19,026 bases of DNA from Oscillospiraceae bacterium (GTDB lineage Bacteria; Bacillota_A; Clostridia; Oscillospirales; Oscillospiraceae), in NCBI GenBank assembly GCA_017549325.1, contig JAFYVA010000061.1:1-19026 (forward strand), read 5' to 3'. Both the position numbers and the translations under genes were made by a program. The notes beneath the pieces were generated by a model. It saw nothing but the letters and a program-made list of their open reading frames with translations, did not search any database and had not been told where the DNA came from. Shown in pieces: positions 1-6,925 of this stretch. Position 1 is the stretch's first letter. Each line of letters opens with the position of its first letter.

Positions 1-1
1 C

Positions 2-175
2 CAACAAAAAAGAGCCCTCCGGGGCTCTTTTTTTCTTGCCTCCCCCTTGGGGGGAGGTGGATTTTGCCGAAGGCAAAAGACGGAGAGGGCTTTACGGGCT
101 TCCACAGCCCTCTCAGTCAGCCTTGCGGCTGACAGCTCCCCCAAAGGGGGAGCCAAGAGCCAACAAGGGGGCCTT
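2..175. repeat. Multi-hairpin dispersed repeat, copy 1
   Basis: A 174-base unit almost identical to 14219-14392. It is nearly all hairpins: AGAGCCC/GGGCTCT (11-17 with 22-28, T-tailed); CCTCCCCC/GGGGGAGG (39-46 with 50-57); TTTTGCC/GGCAAAA (62-68 with 72-78); GAGAGGGCT/AGCCCTCTC (83-91 with 106-114); GTCAGCC/GGCTGAC (116-122 with 127-133); GCTCCCCC/GGGGGAGC (135-142 with 146-153). CTTGCCTCCCCCTT near the left and AAGGGGGAGCCAAG near the right form an imperfect terminal inverted repeat (13 of 14), as in a non-autonomous MITE or REP-type element. No coding capacity is credible. The copy lies downstream of spmB on the minus strand. That it is mobile is inferred. Confidence 0.85.
6..34. terminator. 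Bidirectional intrinsic terminator
   Basis: AGAGCCC, loop TCCG, GGGCTCT, with A-tract before and T-tract after. It can act in both directions: for spmA-spmB transcripts on the minus strand and for whatever lies left of the window on the plus strand. The same hairpin with loop TTCG recurs at 14223-14251 as the first part of repeat copy 2. Confidence 0.8.
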
Positions 176-189
176 TATTGCGGTGCATC

Positions 190-705
190 TCAAAACATCC
201 ACTTCACGCACCATGCGGCGGCGAGGAAACCGGCTATGTCGGCAATGAGCGCCGCGGGAAGGGTGTGGCGCAGCTTTTTGATACCCGCCGCGCCAAAATA
301 GACGGCGACGGTATAGAAGGTGGTCTCGCTGCTGCCCAGCATGACGGCCGCCGTGCGTCCCACGGTGCTGTCGGGGCCGTAGGTGCTGATGAGATCACTG
401 CCGATGGCGAGACCGCCGCTGCCGCTCAGAGGCCGCAGCAGCACCAGCGGTGCCGTCTCCGGCGGGATGCCCAGCCACTCCAGCACAGGCCGCAGCCAGC
501 GGGTCAGCACCTCCAGCGCGCCGCTGGCGCGGAACATGGACACCGCCGTCAGCAGGACCAGCAGGTGGGGGAAGATCCGCAGCAGCACCCGCAGCCCCTC
601 TGCTGCACCGTCGCTCAGGGCTTCATAGACATTGATCTTTTCCCGCAGCGCCCAGAGGGAAACGAGGGCGAGTAGCAGGGGGATCACAAGGGAGGTCACA
701 TCCAT
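190..705 (-). CDS. spmB: Spore maturation protein B
   Basis: A 171-residue multi-pass membrane protein of the SpmB family (nucleoside-recognition/Gate domain). In Bacillus, SpmA and SpmB act together in spore-core dehydration and heat resistance. Visible support: an N-terminal hydrophobic helix (VIPLLLALVSLWALREK), a central RPLSGSGGLAI stretch with conserved small residues, then a GSSETTFYTVAVYFGAAG segment typical of SpmB, and a terminal membrane helix. Length is normal for the family. The start at 705 lies one base after the spmA stop, so the pair is translationally coupled. The site in front of it (GGCGGTG) is weak, which fits coupling. The only downstream terminator is the hairpin at 6-34. 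Confidence 0.93.
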   Translation of the reverse strand: MDVTSLVIPLLLALVSLWALREKINVYEALSDGAAEGLRVLLRIFPHLLVLLTAVSMFRASGALEVLTRWLRPVLEWLGIPPETAPLVLLRPLSGSGGLAIGSDLISTYGPDSTVGRTAAVMLGSSETTFYTVAVYFGAAGIKKLRHTLPAALIADIAGFLAAAWCVKWMF

Positions 706-706
706 A

Positions 707-1282
707 TTACCGCACCGCCTTCTCCAGCAGCCATGCAGCGCCCAGCCCTGCCGTCACAGAGAAGAGGGAGGCCAGCCACACGGCGGGGAGGATATCCAGC
801 GGTGCGGCACAGCCTGCGGCGCTGCGGAGCGCTGCCACGGTGGTGGGCAGCAGCTGCACCGATGCGGTGTTCAGAACCACAAGGCGGCACAGCTCGTTGC
901 TGGCCCTGCCGCTGCAGTGGGCCGCCATTCGCGTGGCGGCGCGGATGCCCATGGGGGTAGCGGCGTTGCCCAATCCCAGCAGATTGGCCGAGAGGTTGCC
1001 GCTCAGTGCGGTGAGGGTTTCCTCATCCCTGCCCGCCTGCGGAAAGATGCGGCGCAGTAAAAGGCGCAGTGCGCGCCCCAGGTGTAATCCCAGTGAGCTG
1101 CGCTCCAAAACCGTCATAACGCCGTTCCAGAGACACAGGGCACCTGCCATGGAGAAACACAATTCCAGGGCCGATTGTGCGCCGCTCATAGCCGCAGCGG
1201 AAACGGCATCCAGTGTTCCGTGTAATGCGCCGAATACAAATGAAACAACAAACAAACCGACAGTGACAAAAGCCATGGTCAT
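707..1282 (-). CDS. spmA: Spore maturation protein A
   Basis: A 191-residue membrane protein of the SpmA family, partner of SpmB in spore dehydration and cortex maturation. Visible support: N-terminal helix FVTVGLFVVSFVFGALHG; a conserved GALCLWNGVMTVLERSSLG segment; LSGNLSANLLGLGNAATPMG, the SpmA hallmark with its Asn-Leu-Leu-Gly-Leu-Gly-Asn core; and LVVLNTASVQLLPTT. ATG at 1282 is preferred to the GTG at 1291 because AAGAGGTG ends 6 bases before it. The promoter is uncertain: a TATAAT lies on the minus strand at 1335-1340 without a good -35, and no sigma-E or sigma-G site could be fixed. spmA is divergent from abrB. Confidence 0.92.
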   Translation of the reverse strand: MTMAFVTVGLFVVSFVFGALHGTLDAVSAAAMSGAQSALELCFSMAGALCLWNGVMTVLERSSLGLHLGRALRLLLRRIFPQAGRDEETLTALSGNLSANLLGLGNAATPMGIRAATRMAAHCSGRASNELCRLVVLNTASVQLLPTTVAALRSAAGCAAPLDILPAVWLASLFSVTAGLGAAWLLEKAVR

Positions 1283-1348
1283 TCCCTTCACCTCTTTGCA
1301 CTATATGCACAGAAATGGCGTCGAAATTTGGGAAATTATAGACAAAAT

Positions 1349-1361
1349 ATCGAACTTCGAT
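1349..1361. promoter_or_regulatory. Palindrome ATCGAACTTCGAT, candidate operator
   Basis: A perfect 6+1+6 inverted repeat whose last base is the first T of the abrB -35 box. It lies between the divergent spmA and abrB genes, so a protein bound here could affect both. It is not a Firmicutes LexA box (CGAAC-N4-GTTCG): the half-sites are too close. Confidence 0.4.
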
Positions 1362-1389
1362 TGACAAGTCAAAAAAATGATGGCATAAT
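1361..1389 (+). promoter_or_regulatory. Sigma-A promoter of abrB
   Basis: TTGACA at 1361-1366, a 17-base spacer, CATAAT at 1384-1389. The start of transcription would fall about 43 bases before the GTG at 1439. Confidence 0.75.
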
Positions 1390-1438
1390 GATGACAGACA
1401 AGCGTTTTGTAAAGGCTGAGCAGAGGAGAAGAAAGTCT

Positions 1439-1681
1439 GTGAAATCGACTGGAATCGTAAGGAAGGTAGACGAGTTGGGCCGCATTGTGCTGCCCATCGA
1501 GTTGCGCCGTACGCTAGACATTGCCGAGCGAGAAGCACTGGAGATCTATGTGGACGGAAATGCCATCGTGCTGAAAAAGTACCGTCCCTGCTGTATCTTC
1601 TGTGACAGCGCCAAGGACATCGTGGTGTTCCGCGGGAAGAACATCTGTCCGAAATGTCTGAAGGAACTCAAAACTGTATAA
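1439..1681 (+). CDS. abrB: AbrB-family transition-state regulator with Cys tail
   Basis: An 80-residue DNA-binding regulator. Residues 1-48 (GIVRKVDELGRIVLPIELRR, then an LEIYVDG strand and IVLKKY) are the SpoVT/AbrB swapped-hairpin domain and closely match Bacillus AbrB. The C-terminal third differs: Cys52-x2-Cys55 and Cys70-x2-Cys73 look like a small zinc ribbon, a form known in clostridial AbrB/SpoVT-type proteins. The GTG at 1439 is chosen over upstream ATGs because AGAGGAGAA lies 8 bases before it and the protein then begins exactly as AbrB does (xKSTGIVRKVDELGR). It sits next to spmA-spmB, which suggests but does not prove a sporulation link. Paralogues are common, so the symbol is by family. 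Confidence 0.88.
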   Translation: MKSTGIVRKVDELGRIVLPIELRRTLDIAEREALEIYVDGNAIVLKKYRPCCIFCDSAKDIVVFRGKNICPKCLKELKTV

Positions 1682-1691
1682 GCAAAAAAGG

Positions 1692-1725
1692 AAAACCCCT
1701 GCCATGGATAGAGGCAGGGGTTTTT
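1692..1725. terminator. Bidirectional terminator between abrB and rsmI
   Basis: AAAACCCCTGCC (1692-1703), loop of nine, GGCAGGGGTTTT (1713-1724). A-tract and T-tract flank a GC-rich stem, so it serves both convergent genes. Confidence 0.9.
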
Positions 1726-1742
1726 CGTGTTGTTTGACCGTG

Positions 1743-2567
1743 TTACTGCTTCAATGCAGCCTCATACAGGGCGTTGCGGGGCAGACCCGTGTCGTCGGCC
1801 ACGGAGCGGACGGCCTCTTTGAGCTTCATGCCGCCGTTCTTGCGCTGCAGCACGAGGGCAACGCCCTCTTCCAGCGTCAGCGCTGTCTTTTCCTGCGTTC
1901 TGCCGCCCACCACCAGCACATATTCGCCGCGGGGCTCGTTGCTCTCGTAGTGCGCCACGGCGCCGAAGAGAGTCGTGCGCAGCGTCTCCTCGTGGAGCTT
2001 GGTGATCTCGCGGCACAGGGCAATGGGGCGGTCGCCCAGTACCTGCGCCATGTCGGAGAGGGTGGCGCGGAGACGGTGGGGTGCTTCGTGGAAGATCATG
2101 GTGCGCCCCTCGCCGCTGAGCTCACCCAACGCCTGCAGGCGCTCAGACTTGCCGGCGGGCAGGAACCCCTCAAAGGTGAAGCGGCCCGTAGGCAGACCCG
2201 ATACCGCCAGCGCGTTGACGGCGGCGCAGCAGCCGGGGATGGCGTAGACATCCACGCCGTTTGCCGCGCAGAGCTTCACCAGATCTTCGCCGGGATCGGA
2301 GATGGCGGGAGTGCCGGCATCGGTGACGAGGGCGCAGCTCTCGCCGCTGAGCAGACGATGCAGGATCTCCTCGCCGGCGGCGGCGCGGTTGTGCTCATGG
2401 TAGCTGACCATGGGCTTTTTGATCTCGAAGTGATTCAAGAGCTTTAAGGACACCCGCTTGTCCTCGGCGGCGATGAAGTCCACCGTCGAGAGGGTCTCCA
2501 CGGCGCGGGGAGAGAAGTCTCCCAGATTGCCGATGGGTGTGGCCACCAGATAGAGTGTTCCGCTCAT
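1743..2567 (-). CDS. rsmI: 16S rRNA (cytidine-1402-2'-O) methyltransferase
   Basis: A 274-residue SAM-dependent enzyme that methylates the 2'-OH of C1402 in the decoding centre of 16S rRNA. It shows the tetrapyrrole-methylase fold of RsmI: LYLVATPIGNLGD at residues 5-17, FIAAEDKR (the usual family motif is AEDTR, so Thr is replaced by Lys), LVTDAGTPAISDPG near 80-93, and GEYVLVVGG near 216-224. The C-terminal LKEAVRSVADDTGLPRNALYEAALK is the RsmI HTH-like tail. Length is typical. Its ATG overlaps the stop of trmN6 (ATGA at 2564-2567), so two RNA methyltransferases are coupled, an arrangement common in Firmicutes. Confidence 0.95.
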   Translation of the reverse strand: MSGTLYLVATPIGNLGDFSPRAVETLSTVDFIAAEDKRVSLKLLNHFEIKKPMVSYHEHNRAAAGEEILHRLLSGESCALVTDAGTPAISDPGEDLVKLCAANGVDVYAIPGCCAAVNALAVSGLPTGRFTFEGFLPAGKSERLQALGELSGEGRTMIFHEAPHRLRATLSDMAQVLGDRPIALCREITKLHEETLRTTLFGAVAHYESNEPRGEYVLVVGGRTQEKTALTLEEGVALVLQRKNGGMKLKEAVRSVADDTGLPRNALYEAALKQ

Positions 2568-3289
2568 AGTTTGTCTTCCTTTTCTCTGAAATAGGCCGCC
2601 TGTACATAGGGGCTCTCGCTGCCGTCGGGCAGCTTTATGAGGAGGGGCGGCTCCGCAGTAAGACCGTGGGCACCGCCTTTTTTACAGATAAGCAGCGCCA
2701 TGGAGGGCGCTGCGTCCACCGTGCTGTGTACCAGACGCAGGCGCTTGGGTGTCAGATGGCGGTTGGAGGCCTCCTGCATCAGTTGGGCGAGGCGGTCGGT
2801 GCGGTAGACGATGCACAGCTCGCCGCCGTAGCGGAGCAGGGTGTCTGCTGCGTCCAGAATATCCGTCAGGGAGGCAGTGGACTCGGTGCGTGCCTCGCCC
2901 CGTATCCCCTCGGCCACGGCACCGCTGTTGGGGGCAAAATAGGGGGGATTGGTGATGACCAGATCGAAGCTCTGGCGCGGCAGCACCTCGTGGCAGGTAC
3001 GCAGGTCGCACTGTAGCGCCTGCATGGGGAAGCCGTTCTCCTCTGCGTTGCGGCGCAGATATTCGCAGGCGTGGGCATCCCGCTCGACAGCCGTGAGCGT
3101 CATGTCGCTCCGGCGGCTCAGGAGAAGCACGCCCAGAAGTCCGGCACCGGCACCCAGATCGCACACCTTCATGCTGCGGCGCAGACGGGGGTATGCGGCG
3201 AGGAGAAACGAGTCGGTAGAGGGCGGAAAGCAACCGCTATCCCAGTAAAACTTCGGCCCGTTGGGCCAGAGCTGTTCGCAGCGTTCCAT
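2564..3289 (-). CDS. tRNA1(Val) (adenine-37-N6)-methyltransferase family
   Basis: A 241-residue class I methyltransferase of the TrmN6/YfiC type. Visible: DSGCFPPSTDSFLLAAY, matching the family N-terminus; SAM-binding motif I VCDLGAGAGLLGVLLL; LTAVERDAHACEYLRRNAEENG; and the catalytic LVITNPPYF, the Asn-Pro-Pro-Tyr of N6-adenine methylases. The ATG at 3289 is preferred to the one at 3325: GAGGAG lies 7 bases before it, and the upstream extension would read through the ferredoxin terminator. It is the first gene of the pair with rsmI. No separate promoter is obvious, so transcription may be read-through from the ferredoxin gene. The exact tRNA target is inferred from the family. Confidence 0.87.
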   Translation of the reverse strand: MERCEQLWPNGPKFYWDSGCFPPSTDSFLLAAYPRLRRSMKVCDLGAGAGLLGVLLLSRRSDMTLTAVERDAHACEYLRRNAEENGFPMQALQCDLRTCHEVLPRQSFDLVITNPPYFAPNSGAVAEGIRGEARTESTASLTDILDAADTLLRYGGELCIVYRTDRLAQLMQEASNRHLTPKRLRLVHSTVDAAPSMALLICKKGGAHGLTAEPPLLIKLPDGSESPYVQAAYFREKEDKL

Positions 3290-3306
3290 AGTCAGGCTCC
3301 TCAGGT

Positions 3307-3345
3307 AAAAAAAGAAGCCGGACACACGGTCCGGCGTCTTTTTCT
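3307..3345 (-). terminator. Terminator of the ferredoxin gene
   Basis: On the minus strand GCCGGAC/GTCCGGC (3329-3335 with 3317-3323) is followed by a run of T (A on the plus strand at 3307-3313). It separates the ferredoxin gene from trmN6-rsmI, fully or in part. Confidence 0.85.
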
Positions 3346-3352
3346 AAGTAGA

Positions 3353-3526
3353 TTACTCAGCGGGGTTGATAGCGCCGTTGGGGCAGGTGTCTGCGCAAGA
3401 ACCGCAGTCCAGGCAAGCGCCGGCATCGATCACATACTGGGAATCACCCTGAGAGATCGCACCAACGGGGCAAGCGTCGGCGCAAGCGCCGCAGCTGACA
3501 CAAGCGGAATTGATAGCGTATGCCAT
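3353..3526 (-). CDS. 2[4Fe-4S] ferredoxin
   Basis: A 57-residue clostridial-type ferredoxin, a small soluble electron carrier for anaerobic redox enzymes. Two clusters are plain: Cys9-x2-Cys12-x2-Cys15-x3-Cys19-Pro and Cys38-x2-Cys41-x2-Cys44-x3-Cys48-Pro, each Cys quartet ligating one cluster together with the last Cys of the other. Length matches the family. The ATG at 3526 has GGAGGTG 8 bases before it; the upstream ATG at 3541 overlaps that ribosome site. It is flanked by its own promoter and terminator, so it is monocistronic. Divergent from the PNP operon. A natural electron partner for the reductase at 18421, but that link is inference. Confidence 0.95.
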   Translation of the reverse strand: MAYAINSACVSCGACADACPVGAISQGDSQYVIDAGACLDCGSCADTCPNGAINPAE

Positions 3527-3558
3527 AATGAGCACCTCCATAAAAATTTATCACCCTC

Positions 3559-3586
3559 ATTGTAACACGAAATTTCTAAATTGCAA
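3559..3586 (-). promoter_or_regulatory. Sigma-A promoter of the ferredoxin gene
   Basis: On the minus strand TTGCAA (3581-3586), a 16-base spacer, TACAAT (3559-3564). The 5' leader is about 27 bases. Confidence 0.7.
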
Positions 3587-3625
3587 GAGCTTTCTTGCGG
3601 GAAAATCGGGGGAATACACCGAAAA

Positions 3626-3654
3626 TTGACAGTCGTGTCTGTCCGTGGTACAAT
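3626..3654 (+). promoter_or_regulatory. Sigma-A promoter of the nucleoside-salvage operon
   Basis: TTGACA at 3626-3631, exactly 17 bases, TACAAT at 3649-3654. Near-consensus, pointing to robust vegetative transcription. No riboswitch-sized leader lies between it and the start codon at 3683. Confidence 0.85.
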
Positions 3655-3682
3655 CACAGTAATCATGCGAGGAGGGACAGCT

Positions 3683-4504
3683 ATGGACTATACCTATGAA
3701 TATTTTTGCAAAAGTGCCGATTTTGTACGGGAAAAGATCGGCTTTACGCCTGAGATCGGCATTGTGCTGGGCTCTGCGCTGGGTCCCTTTGCCGCCCGTG
3801 TGGAAAATCCCATCGTGATCCCCTATGAGGATATCCCCAATTTTCTCCGCTCCACCGTGGCCACCCACGCCGGAGAGCTGATCTGCGGCACTATCGCGGG
3901 AAAGAACGTGGTGTGTATGTCCGGCCGCTTCCACTCCTACGAGGGCTACGATTTCGATCAGCTCACCGTCCCGGTGCGCCTGTTCAAGCTGCTGGGCTGC
4001 CGTGCGATCATCCTCACCAATGCCGCCGGCGGCGTCAATGAAGCGTTCAAGCCCGGTGACATCATGGTCATCAATGACCAGATGATGTTCTGCGGCTTCT
4101 CCCCCCTGCGGGGCAGGAATATCCCCGAGTTCGGTCCTCGGTTCTTCGATGTGCAGCAGATGTATACGCCCGCCTTGCGGCAACTGGCGTTGGACTGTGC
4201 CAAGGATAGCCCCCTCACGTTCCACGAGGGCTGTTACTTCTTCATGCAGGGGCCTCAGTTTGAAACGCCTGCCGAGATCCGCGCCATTCGTATGCTGGGC
4301 GGCGATGCGGTGGGTATGTCCACCGTCACCGAAGCGCTGACGGCGGCTCACTGCGGTATGCCCTGCCTCGCCTTCTCCGTCATTACCAACATGGCGGCGG
4401 GTATGCTGTCCCAGCCCCTCACCGATGAGGAGGTCAACGAGGTGGGCCGCAAGGTGGGCGATGACTTCAGCGCCTATTTGATGCGTGTACTGGAGAAGAT
4501 GTGA
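3683..4504 (+). CDS. Purine-nucleoside phosphorylase
   Basis: A 273-residue trimeric class I PNP, splitting purine nucleosides with phosphate into base and (deoxy)ribose-1-phosphate. Visible: phosphate loop IGIVLGSALGPF; SGRFHSYEGYD; ILTNAAGGVNEAFKPGDIMVI; QGPQFETPAEIRAIR with the purine-binding Glu; GGDAVGMSTVTEAL with the sugar-site Met; and SVITNMAAGM, whose Asn marks 6-oxopurine specificity (methylthioadenosine phosphorylases carry Asp there). It therefore should prefer inosine and guanosine types. ATG at 3683 has AGGAGGGA 7 bases upstream. One base separates its stop from the deaminase start, so the two are coupled: deamination would supply its substrate. Confidence 0.93.
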   Translation: MDYTYEYFCKSADFVREKIGFTPEIGIVLGSALGPFAARVENPIVIPYEDIPNFLRSTVATHAGELICGTIAGKNVVCMSGRFHSYEGYDFDQLTVPVRLFKLLGCRAIILTNAAGGVNEAFKPGDIMVINDQMMFCGFSPLRGRNIPEFGPRFFDVQQMYTPALRQLALDCAKDSPLTFHEGCYFFMQGPQFETPAEIRAIRMLGGDAVGMSTVTEALTAAHCGMPCLAFSVITNMAAGMLSQPLTDEEVNEVGRKVGDDFSAYLMRVLEKM

Positions 4505-4505
4505 G

Positions 4506-5792
4506 ATGAAACTGCTTTTTAAGAATGCGGATATCTATACCCCCGACGGCGTACTCCGCGATGCCTTTCTGGCGGTGGAAAATGATACGATCGCCTATAT
4601 CGGCACTGCCCGTCCGGACGGCGTGTTCGACACGGAGAAGGATATGGTGCACCGTCTGCTGCTGCCGGGATTTGTCAACTGCCACACCCACACGGCCATG
4701 ACGCTGCTGCGGGGCGTGGGTACCGACCTGCCTTTGCAGCGCTGGCTCTTCGAGGCCATCTTCCCCCTTGAGGACAAGATGACGGCGCAGGACATCCGCG
4801 TCGGCTCTGCCCTTGCACTGCTGGAGATGCTTGCGTGCGGTACCACCTCTTTTTCCGATATGTACTTTCATCCCGGGGAGATGGCCGCACTGGTGGAACA
4901 AAGCGGCATCAAGGCCAACCTCAACTACCCCGTGCAGGCATTCGATCCCGCCGACACCTACGAGAACAATATCAGCGCCCGTCAGCTGGAAGAACTTTAC
5001 CGCTGCTGGAACGGCAAGGGGAACGGCCGCATCCGCATCGACGGCTGCCTCCACGCCGAGTATACCTGCAACGCCCATGTGGCGGCGGGCACGGCGGCAT
5101 GGTGCAAGAGCGTGGGCGGCAGAATGCACATCCACCTGTCGGAAACGAAGCATGAGCATGAGGGATGCTTGGAGCGGTACGGCATGACCCCTGCGGAGTG
5201 GATGAACCGCGCGGGGGTATTCGATGTGCCCTGTCAGGCGGCGCACTGCGTATGGGTCAGCGAAAGTGACCGCAGATTGATGAAAGAAAAGGGCGTGGCG
5301 GTGGTCCACAATCCCAGCAGCAACATGAAGCTGGGAAGCGGCTTTGCCCCCATTCCGCAGATGGTGGCTGAGGGCATTTCCGTGGCGCTGGGTACCGACG
5401 GTGCCGCCAGCAACAACACCCTGAACATGGTCAAGGAGCTGCATCTGGCCTCCATCATCCACAACGGCCGCCACGGGGATGCAACGCTCCTTCCCGCCGC
5501 CGAGGTGATTACCATGGCCACCCGCAACGGTGCTCTGGCACAGGGGCGCGGCGACACGGGCGAACTGTCTGTGGGTAGGAAGGCCGACATCATCGCCGTT
5601 GCGCTGGACAGACCTCACCTGACGCCCTGCATCGACACGGCGGGTCTGGTGGCCTACAGTATGCAGGGCAGTGATGTGGTGATGACCATGGTGGATGGCC
5701 GCATCCTCTATGAAAACGGCGAGTATCTGACGCTGGATAAAGAGAAGATCATCTACGAGGCCAATGCCGCCGTTGCGCGGCTGTTGGGCTGA
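4506..5792 (+). CDS. Amidohydrolase: MTA/SAH/5'-deoxyadenosine deaminase type
   Basis: A 428-residue metal-dependent deaminase of the MtaD/DadD/SsnA group, which turns adenine into hypoxanthine in free 5'-modified adenosines. Metal and catalytic residues are in place: His60-x-His62 in GFVNCHTHTAM, His208/His210 and Glu213 in MHIHLSETKHEHE, His247 in QAAHCVW, Asp298 in LGTDGAASNN. Length and order are typical. The ATG follows the PNP stop by one base, with GGAGA of the ribosome site inside the PNP end. Substrate (5'-methylthioadenosine, S-adenosylhomocysteine or 5'-deoxyadenosine) cannot be read from sequence; the neighbours PNP and MtnA-like isomerase favour a substrate ending as a 5-deoxy- or 5-methylthio-ribose phosphate. 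Confidence 0.9.
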   Translation: MKLLFKNADIYTPDGVLRDAFLAVENDTIAYIGTARPDGVFDTEKDMVHRLLLPGFVNCHTHTAMTLLRGVGTDLPLQRWLFEAIFPLEDKMTAQDIRVGSALALLEMLACGTTSFSDMYFHPGEMAALVEQSGIKANLNYPVQAFDPADTYENNISARQLEELYRCWNGKGNGRIRIDGCLHAEYTCNAHVAAGTAAWCKSVGGRMHIHLSETKHEHEGCLERYGMTPAEWMNRAGVFDVPCQAAHCVWVSESDRRLMKEKGVAVVHNPSSNMKLGSGFAPIPQMVAEGISVALGTDGAASNNTLNMVKELHLASIIHNGRHGDATLLPAAEVITMATRNGALAQGRGDTGELSVGRKADIIAVALDRPHLTPCIDTAGLVAYSMQGSDVVMTMVDGRILYENGEYLTLDKEKIIYEANAAVARLLG

Positions 5793-5809
5793 TAAAAGGA
5801 GAGAACATC

Positions 5810-6877
5810 ATGGAACGAGCAGACCGCGGCCTTGCCTTTATGCTGCAATATGAGAACGTGGCGTGGTACGACAGCGGCGAGGTGCGCATCCTCGACCGCC
5901 GCGTGTATCCCCGTAAGGTGGAGTTCGTTACCTGCCGCACATACGAAGAAGTGGTGCAGGCGCTGCGTGACATGGTGACCCAGTCCACGGGCCCCTTCAC
6001 CGCCGCCGCTATGGCCATGGCGCTGGCTGCGTACCAGTGCCGCGATAAAAATGCCGCGGAGCAGCTGGCATACTTGGCGCACGCCGCCGATGTGATCGCC
6101 CATGCCCGCCCCACCACCGTGGGCCGCATGGCGCGCATTACGGGCGGCTGCATGGAGGCGGCCCGCATGGCCATTGCACAGGGCGTTGCCGATGTGGCTG
6201 CCTATATCCGCGACTTCACCGTGGAGACCAATAACCGCCGCTATTCCCGCGTGGGTCAGATGGGCAAGCATCTGGCCGACCTTATCCCCGACGGCGGCGC
6301 CGTCATGACCCAGTGCTTTGCCGAGACCATCGTGGGCATGATGCTGCGGGAGTGCCGTCAGCAGGGCAAAGATGTGCGTATCTTCTGCCCCGAGACACGG
6401 CCGTTCTTTCAGGGCGCACGGCTCACCGCCACCGTCTGCCGCGACATGGGCTTTGATGTGACGGTCATTACCGACAATATGCCCGCCTATGTGATGCAGC
6501 GTGAGGGCATTGACCTGTTCACCTGCGCCGCCGACGCCATCTGCTGCGACGGTCACGTGGTCAATAAGGTGGGCACCTTCCAGATCGCCATCGCGGCCAA
6601 CCATCTGGGTGTGCCGGTGTATGTCAGCGGTGTGCCCGATCAGGGGCATCCCACGGTGGACGGTGTCCACATCGAACTGAGAAACCCCGCCGAGACGCTG
6701 GAGGCCATGGGCGTCAAGACCGCTGCCGACGGCGTGAAGGGCTACTATCCCGCCTTCGACATCACGCCCCCTCAGCTCATCACGGGCATCGTCACCGACT
6801 TGGGCGTGTACTCCCCGCTGGAGCTGGATAAGTACCTCGCCGTCAGCGAGATCGGCCCCTACGAGATGGTGATCTAA
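5810..6877 (+). CDS. MtnA-like aldose-1-phosphate isomerase (eIF2B-alpha fold)
   Basis: A 355-residue member of the methylthioribose-1-phosphate isomerase family, which converts an aldose-1-phosphate to a ketose-1-phosphate. Conserved: VRILDRRVYPRKVEFVTCRT, ARPTTV (about 99-104), catalytic Cys169 in VMTQCFAE, ETRPFFQGARLTA (195-207), catalytic Asp242 in CAADAI, then DGHVVNKVGTFQIAIAA and PAFDITPPQLITG. Odd: the phosphate-loop motif that normally reads Arg-Gly-Ala-Pro-Ala-Ile-Gly near residue 58 reads TQSTGPFTAA, and the usual HCN after the active Cys region reads QCF. The fold and chemistry look kept but the substrate may have changed, for example to 5-deoxyribose-1-phosphate. AAAGGAGAG lies 9 bases before the ATG. 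Last gene of the PNP-deaminase-isomerase operon. Confidence 0.82.
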   Translation: MERADRGLAFMLQYENVAWYDSGEVRILDRRVYPRKVEFVTCRTYEEVVQALRDMVTQSTGPFTAAAMAMALAAYQCRDKNAAEQLAYLAHAADVIAHARPTTVGRMARITGGCMEAARMAIAQGVADVAAYIRDFTVETNNRRYSRVGQMGKHLADLIPDGGAVMTQCFAETIVGMMLRECRQQGKDVRIFCPETRPFFQGARLTATVCRDMGFDVTVITDNMPAYVMQREGIDLFTCAADAICCDGHVVNKVGTFQIAIAANHLGVPVYVSGVPDQGHPTVDGVHIELRNPAETLEAMGVKTAADGVKGYYPAFDITPPQLITGIVTDLGVYSPLELDKYLAVSEIGPYEMVI

Positions 6878-6881
6878 ACGA

Positions 6882-6918
6882 CAGAAAAAAACGACCTGCC
6901 CATGGCAGGTCGTTTTCT
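6882..6918. terminator. Bidirectional terminator, salvage operon / udk-ydcF
   Basis: ACGACCTGCC (6891-6900), loop CAT, GGCAGGTCGT (6904-6913), with A-tract on the left and T-tract on the right. It serves both convergent operons. Confidence 0.92.
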
Positions 6919-6925
6919 GTTCGGT

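Noticed and set aside
36..301. Short plus-strand open frames, also 14204-14606
   Set aside because: They translate the hairpin repeats; nearly the same peptide (PSQSALRLTAPPKGEPRANKG) appears in both places because the DNA repeats, not because a gene is conserved.
1283..1360. Sigma-E or sigma-G promoter for spmA-spmB
   Set aside because: CATATAGT on the minus strand near 1300 resembles a sporulation -10 box, but it is too close to the ribosome site and no matching -35 stands at the right distance.
1349..1361. LexA (SOS) box upstream of abrB
   Set aside because: CGAACTTCG resembles half-sites, but the Firmicutes box needs four bases between CGAAC and GTTCG; here the halves overlap.
3655..3682. 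Riboswitch controlling the salvage operon
   Set aside because: Only about 20 bases separate the likely transcription start from the PNP ribosome site, too short for any known SAM, SAH or purine aptamer.
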